Shown here one piece after another: positions 59,837-64,000 of a DNA stretch of 64,000 nt. This DNA comes from Altererythrobacter ishigakiensis. GTDB taxonomy: Bacteria; Pseudomonadota; Alphaproteobacteria; Sphingomonadales; Sphingomonadaceae. Both the position numbers and the translations under genes were made by a program. Below the pieces are notes generated by a model, which saw only the letters and a program-made list of their open reading frames with translations, was not told the DNA's origin and did no database searches. Every line of letters begins with the position of its first letter. The stretch's first letter is position 1. The stretch lies in contig NZ_CP015963.1 of assembly GCF_001663155.1 (NCBI RefSeq), positions 1,884,001-1,948,000 of the forward strand. The letters are read 5' to 3'.

Positions 59837-61857
59837 TATTCAAGCTCTAAGATGATCGCGTCGACAGCCAGACTTTCACCCTCGCCAGCGTTGATCTTTG
59901 CCACCACAGCCTGTTTCTCTGCACGCAGGATGTTTTCCATCTTCATTGCTTCGACAGTCGCGAGGGGCTGCCCAGGCTGAACTTCCTCTCCCTCCGCCAC
60001 ATGAAGTTTTACCAGCAAGCCCGGCATCGGACAGATCAGCAATTTCGAAAGATCAGGCGGCTCTTTCTCAATCATGTGAACCGCCAGCTGAGCAATCCTT
60101 GCCGGAAGAATGCGCAAGGTATGCGTCGCGCCGCGCGTGGTGATGTCATAGCCTGTTCGGGTGGGGTGCAGCTGGATTGTCATCACCTCTTCACCCAGCG
60201 CAACATCCACCATCCGCTCGCCCGGAGTATAGTCAAATGTCACGTCGACAGGTTTACCGTCGACGGTGATGGCATCTTCTTCGAGCACAACCGCATATTC
60301 GGTCTCGGCGATCCTCACCGCCCAATCGCCCGGCGCATACATCTCATCCGCCAACTGCTGGTCGATCCGCCGCGCGCGGTCCGCATCTGCGGTTGCAATC
60401 ACTCCGCCTATCGCTGCAAGCCCGCGCAACAAGTCGTCTGATGCAGCGGCGCCTTCAAACCCGTCCGGGTATTCCTCAGCGATAAAGCCCGTCGTCAATT
60501 CGCCTGAACGGAAACGATCATGCTGCATGATCGCACTGAGGAAATCGACATTGTGTCCCAGCCCTTTGATACGAAATGCATCGAGCGCCTTGATTTGCAG
60601 ATCAGCAGCCTCATCACGCGTTTCGCCCCAAGTGATCAGCTTGGCGATCATCGGATCATAGAACATGCTGACTTCACCGCCTTCATAAACACCATCGTCG
60701 ACTCGCACGCCATCGACGCCGCGGCGGCCGTTTGCGCTGCCATCGTCGGTCCAGCCTTCCAATGGAGGCTGATACTCGACCAAGCGGCCCGTTGAAGGCA
60801 AGAACCCGCGGTACGGGTCTTCGGCATAGACGCGGTTCTCAATCGCCCAGCCATCAATGCCGATATCGTCCTGCGTCATTTCCAGCTTTTCGCCAGCTGC
60901 CACGCGGATCATCTGTTCGACCAGATCGATCCCCGTAATCGCCTCCGTTACGGGATGCTCCACCTGCAAACGGGTATTCATCTCAAGGAAATAGAAGCTC
61001 TCACCGGTCTTATCAGCGCCAGAAACGATCAGCTCGACGGTGCCAGCGGAATGGTAATCGACTGCCTTGGACAGCGCGACGCATTGCTCGCCCATGGCTT
61101 TGCGCATTTTGGGTGTGACGAATGGAGATGGCGCTTCTTCGACGACCTTCTGGTGGCGGCGCTGGATCGAACATTCGCGCTCGTTCAGATAGAGCACGTT
61201 GCCATGCTTATCGCCCAAGATCTGTATTTCGATATGGCGCGGGTCTTCGATGAATTTCTCGATGAAAACACGGTCATCGCCAAAGGAGTTCAAGCCTTCC
61301 CGCTTGGTCGCTTCAAAGCCTTCGCGGACGTCTTTCTCGGAATATGCAAGGCGCATACCTTTGCCGCCACCGCCGGCGCTGGCTTTCATCATCACCGGAT
61401 ATCCAATGTCATTGCTGATCTCGACCGCGTGGTCAGTGTCCTTGATCTCACCGACGTAGCCGGGAACGACATTCACCCCAGCCTCTTTGGCCAACTTCTT
61501 ACTCTCGATCTTGTCCCCCATCGCCGCGATGGCGCCGGCTGGTGGGCCGATAAACGCGATGCCTTCCTTCGCCAGCGCTTCGACGAAACTCGCTCGCTCA
61601 GACAGGAAGCCGTAGCCCGGGTGCACGGCCTCTGCTCCTGTCTGCTTACACGCCTCGATAATCTTGTCCGCGATCAGATAGCTCTCAGCCGCAGGTGGTG
61701 GGCCAATATGCACCGCCTCATCGGCCATTCTGACGAAAGGCGCACGTGCGTCCGCATCGGAATAGACCGCCACGGTTTGGATACCCATCCGACGAGCTGT
61801 CTTGATAACGCGGCAGGCAATTTCCCCGCGATTGGCAATCAGAATCTTGGAAAACAA
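59836..61857 (-). CDS. pccA: Propionyl-CoA carboxylase alpha (biotin) subunit
   Basis: A 673-residue ATP-dependent biotin carboxylase with carrier domain. Domains: biotin carboxylase at 1-450 (FSKILIANRGEIACRVIKTA; KASAGGGGKGMR; FLEMNTRLQVEHPVTE), a BT/linker domain, and a C-terminal carrier with biotin on K639 (TVEAMKMENI). Together with a beta subunit outside the window it makes methylmalonyl-CoA from propionyl-CoA; the methylmalonyl-CoA mutase gene upstream supports propionyl over acetyl or methylcrotonyl. The start is TTG, with GGAGG 5 bases before it buried in a hairpin (next entry). Confidence 0.92.
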   Translation of the reverse strand: MFSKILIANRGEIACRVIKTARRMGIQTVAVYSDADARAPFVRMADEAVHIGPPPAAESYLIADKIIEACKQTGAEAVHPGYGFLSERASFVEALAKEGIAFIGPPAGAIAAMGDKIESKKLAKEAGVNVVPGYVGEIKDTDHAVEISNDIGYPVMMKASAGGGGKGMRLAYSEKDVREGFEATKREGLNSFGDDRVFIEKFIEDPRHIEIQILGDKHGNVLYLNERECSIQRRHQKVVEEAPSPFVTPKMRKAMGEQCVALSKAVDYHSAGTVELIVSGADKTGESFYFLEMNTRLQVEHPVTEAITGIDLVEQMIRVAAGEKLEMTQDDIGIDGWAIENRVYAEDPYRGFLPSTGRLVEYQPPLEGWTDDGSANGRRGVDGVRVDDGVYEGGEVSMFYDPMIAKLITWGETRDEAADLQIKALDAFRIKGLGHNVDFLSAIMQHDRFRSGELTTGFIAEEYPDGFEGAAASDDLLRGLAAIGGVIATADADRARRIDQQLADEMYAPGDWAVRIAETEYAVVLEEDAITVDGKPVDVTFDYTPGERMVDVALGEEVMTIQLHPTRTGYDITTRGATHTLRILPARIAQLAVHMIEKEPPDLSKLLICPMPGLLVKLHVAEGEEVQPGQPLATVEAMKMENILRAEKQAVVAKINAGEGESLAVDAIILELE

Positions 61858-61915
61858 ACGGGCCTCCGAAGGTCACATAGACTTTAAACCGCCTATGCCC
61901 ACCTCAGAGGCCCGT
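61858..61915 (-). promoter_or_regulatory. Nested hairpin with U-rich tail over the pccA RBS and start
   Basis: In the minus-strand RNA, ACGGGCCTC (61915-61907) pairs perfectly over 9 bases with GAGGCCCGT (61866-61858), which abuts the TTG start. Inside, AGGT pairs with ACCT, and CATAG with CTATG. The Shine-Dalgarno GGAGG (61867-61863) is mostly within the stem. The RNA continues TTTGTTTT, so it also looks like an intrinsic terminator placed at the start codon. It may act as an attenuator or translation switch; no known riboswitch class was recognised. Confidence 0.55.
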
Positions 61916-61950
61916 ATCAAGCTAGCGAATTTCAGCTAGTTGGTTTTGAA

Positions 61951-62412
61951 TCAGCCTTCTTCGTCTTCATCAGGGTGAATATGGCCAATGTGGTTTTCCT
62001 CGGCCGCCACAAACGACTGAAACTCAGCAAAAATCTTACGGGCTTCGTCTTCGCCGCCAACCATTTCATTGAAGGCGGCATCCCACTTGTCCCCTTCAGG
62101 CGTGCTGCGCCAACCCATTTGTTGGATCCCGTGCTGCATCTTGAAGAACACGGCCATGTCCCAAGCGCCTGTATTCATATGCATGATGATCGGACTGTCG
62201 ACACCGGCCGCCTTGTCGGCGGCGTCGAACATGTCAATGATTTCACCAATCCTCTCGCCGTTTCCTGGGTGGAATTTGATCAAGTTGACCCGATACCAGG
62301 TCTGATCCCGCATTTCCGGTTTTGCTTCGGCATGGTCGTCAGCAATCACAGGCGCAGCCCCCATCGTGGCCGCCAATCCAAATGCTGCTGATGTGAGAAG
62401 TAATTTACGCAT
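61951..62412 (-). CDS. Secreted protein of unknown function in the propionate gene group
   Basis: A 153-residue protein with a signal peptide (LLLTSAAFGLAATMGAAPVI then A, cleavage near 24) and a mature part of about 128 residues: WYRVNLIKFHPGNGERIGEI, then MHMNTGAWDMAVFFKMQHGI, and a histidine/acid-rich end HIGHIHPDEDEEG. The order of strand and helix is like a small ferredoxin-like (dimeric barrel or NIPSNAP-type) domain, which is only a guess. It lies between methylmalonyl-CoA mutase and pccA on the same strand, with gaps of 104 and 93 bases. Confidence 0.7.
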   Translation of the reverse strand: MRKLLLTSAAFGLAATMGAAPVIADDHAEAKPEMRDQTWYRVNLIKFHPGNGERIGEIIDMFDAADKAAGVDSPIIMHMNTGAWDMAVFFKMQHGIQQMGWRSTPEGDKWDAAFNEMVGGEDEARKIFAEFQSFVAAEENHIGHIHPDEDEEG

Positions 62413-62516
62413 AGGTCGTTAGTCCCCCCTCATGGGAAAAGCGACCCGATGCGGCGCAGACTAACGATTAATGTTGCAACTTATTGTATGTAGGCGACAT
62501 TTCTTGGAGAGGGGAA

Positions 62517-64000
62517 TTACTCGGCAGCTTCATCCAGAGGCGGCATATTATGGCCCAGCAAGGTCAGAATATCCGCTGCGCATTCCACAACATTTGAGCC
62601 CGGACCATAGATCCCCTGAACCCCCTTTTCGCGCAGGAAATCATAGTCTTGGGGCGGAATCACCCCGCCGGCGGTTACTTTGATATCCGGCCGTCCCGCG
62701 TCGCGTAACAGCTGGATCAGTTCAGGGATAAGTGTCTTGTGCCCCGCTGCAAGCGAACTGGCGCCCACCACATCCACGTCTTTCTGTAAGGCCAAAGCCG
62801 CAGTTTCTCTCGGCGTCTGGAAGAGTGGGCCTGAGACGACCTCAAAGCCCATATCCGCAAAAGCACTGGCAATCACGTTTGCACCGCGGTCATGCCCGTC
62901 CTGCCCCATCTTGGCGACCAGAATGCGCGGCTTTCGCCCCAATCGGTGTTCGACGGCTGCTACACCTGCCGTGACCTGCTGATAGCGCGCGTCAGCTGAA
63001 TAGGCGGACGAATACACGCCCTTCACTGGTGTCGGCCGAGTGTTGTAGCGCCCGAAGGCGGCCTCCATAGCGGCAGAAATTTCACCCAGCGTTGCGTCAT
63101 TCCGTGCTGCTTCAACAGCTCGCGCCAGTAGGTTCACATCGCCTTCGCCCTCCATTTGCTGAAGCACTGAAGGTGGCAAAGGAATGCCGTTTTCGTCGCG
63201 TCCGGTGCGAAGCGCCTCGTTGCTAATCGTAGGGTCCGCTTCAGTTGCTTTAGTCAGCGCCTGCAATGCCGCCTGACACGCCTCTTCATCACGTTCGGCG
63301 CGTACACGCTCAATTCGCTCGATCTGCCCTTGGCGAACCTTGTGGTTGTCAATGTCGAGGGTTTCGATCGGGTCTTCCTTGTCCTTGCGGAACTTGTTGA
63401 CCCCGACGATCACAGTGTCGCCCTTGTCGATGGCAGTCTGTTTCTCAGCCGCGGCTTGCTCAATCGCGGCTTTGGGCGCGCCAGTATCGACATAGGCTGT
63501 CATTCCGCCCGCCTCATCCACTTCAGCAATCAGCTTTTCCGCTTCCTCGACAAGTTTCGCTGTCAGCGCTTCGATGTAATAGCTGCCTCCCAGTGGATCG
63601 ACGACATTGGTTATGCCGCTTTCTTCCTGAAGCACCAACTGAGTGTTCCGTGCAATGCGCGCGCTAAAATCGGTCGGCAATGCAATCGCTTCATCGAGCG
63701 CATTGGTGTGAAGCGACTGTGTGCCGCCCAGCGTCGCGGCCATCGCCTCGATAGTGGTTCGGATAACGTTGTTGTATGGATCCTGTTCTTGCAACGAGAC
63801 GCCTGATGTCTGGCAATGCGTGCGCAGCATCTTGCTGCGATCGTTTTTCGCACCCAGCCCGTCCATCACGCGGTACCACAATGTGCGCGCCGCGCGGAGC
63901 TTCGCAATTTCCATGAAGAAGTTCATGCCGATACCGAAAAAGAACGAGAGGCGACCAGCAAACGCATCGATATCAAGCCCGGCGGCCATTGCGCGCGTCA
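62517..64000 (-). CDS. scpA: Methylmalonyl-CoA mutase, C-terminal part (cut by window edge)
   Basis: The last 494 residues or so of the B12 enzyme that converts methylmalonyl-CoA to succinyl-CoA; the 5' end is beyond the window. The end of the substrate-binding barrel is seen in FFMEIAKLRAARTLWYRVM, HCQTSGVSLQEQDPYNNVI, TLGGTQSLHTNALDEA and VVDPLGGSYYIE. The cobalamin-binding domain has KMGQDGHDRGANVIASAFAD with the cobalt-ligand histidine, GASSLAAGH and TAGGVIPPQDYDFL. It forms the propionate pathway with pccA downstream. Confidence 0.96.
   Translation of the reverse strand, partial: TRAMAAGLDIDAFAGRLSFFFGIGMNFFMEIAKLRAARTLWYRVMDGLGAKNDRSKMLRTHCQTSGVSLQEQDPYNNVIRTTIEAMAATLGGTQSLHTNALDEAIALPTDFSARIARNTQLVLQEESGITNVVDPLGGSYYIEALTAKLVEEAEKLIAEVDEAGGMTAYVDTGAPKAAIEQAAAEKQTAIDKGDTVIVGVNKFRKDKEDPIETLDIDNHKVRQGQIERIERVRAERDEEACQAALQALTKATEADPTISNEALRTGRDENGIPLPPSVLQQMEGEGDVNLLARAVEAARNDATLGEISAAMEAAFGRYNTRPTPVKGVYSSAYSADARYQQVTAGVAAVEHRLGRKPRILVAKMGQDGHDRGANVIASAFADMGFEVVSGPLFQTPRETAALALQKDVDVVGASSLAAGHKTLIPELIQLLRDAGRPDIKVTAGGVIPPQDYDFLREKGVQGIYGPGSNVVECAADILTLLGHNMPPLDEAAE

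Noticed and set aside
60955..61887. A 310-codon open frame on the plus strand
   Set aside because: Antisense to pccA and runs over its leader hairpin; no domain seen.
1..64000. Prophage, insertion sequence, CRISPR, toxin-antitoxin or biosynthetic cluster
   Set aside because: No transposase or phage gene, no spaced direct repeats and no composition break were seen. The only recombinase is XerD, in its usual core context.

Overview
This window is a piece of a chromosome from an alphaproteobacterium of the order Sphingomonadales, most likely the family Erythrobacteraceae (Erythrobacter/Altererythrobacter type). The call rests on gene content and order: ssrS between zapA and the 5-formyl-THF cyclo-ligase gene, a DivL-type kinase followed by tsaE, amgK, murU, addB, addA and trxA, secA next to argJ, aroK-aroB divergent from xerD, plus DUF2842, SdhE, an alpha-type AddAB and Flp pilins. 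Base composition is fairly GC-rich and looks even throughout. I see no prophage, insertion sequence, CRISPR array or rRNA. This is core chromosome with dense, often overlapping genes.

Layout. 1-2.8 kb: 5' end of transketolase, then a divergent ORF-zapA pair, 6S RNA, fau and a DUF2842 gene. 2.8-5.4 kb: GPH-type transporter, metallo-beta-lactamase-fold hydrolase, tRNA-Asp. 5.5-9.1 kb: branched-chain 2-oxoacid dehydrogenase genes (E2, E1 beta and an E1 alpha broken by a frameshift). 9.3-15.5 kb: thyA, tRNA-Pro, DUF3429, SDR, COQ8-like kinase, DUF885 peptidase, low-Mr phosphatase. 15.4-22.4 kb: recG, sdhE, mfd, nadK, tRNA-Asn. 22.4-29.1 kb: TauE-like permease, GNAT, secA with a small secreted ORF upstream, argJ and an IMPase-like gene. 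29.1-40.5 kb: a seven-gene minus-strand run, divL-tsaE-amgK-murU-addB-addA-trxA. 40.6-45.4 kb: ahcY, peroxiredoxin, OmpA-like protein, M24 peptidase. 45.4-50.2 kb: CPBP protease/PadR divergon, folE, tRNA-Arg, mutT, two Flp pilins, M48 lipoprotein. 50.3-55.9 kb: accA, xerD, a large secreted protein and a small membrane protein, divergent from aroK-aroB. 56.0-59.4 kb: peptide transporter, cyclase, enoyl-CoA hydratase, GNAT. 59.5-64 kb: csaA, pccA, a secreted protein and the 3' part of methylmalonyl-CoA mutase.

How the genes fit together. Valine and isoleucine breakdown through the bkd complex would give propionyl-CoA, which PccA and methylmalonyl-CoA mutase carry to succinyl-CoA. In this sequence the first step looks disabled by the E1 alpha frameshift. 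The 29-40 kb run combines a cell-cycle pseudokinase, tRNA t6A modification, MurNAc recycling and double-strand-break repair.

Best candidates for something new: (1) the small Sec-exported ORF just upstream of secA, whose downstream sequence can pair with the secA ribosome binding site, an arrangement like SecM; (2) a long nested hairpin in the pccA leader that covers the ribosome binding site and is followed by a U-rich tract at a TTG start; (3) the apparent 11-base deletion between short direct repeats in bkdA1.
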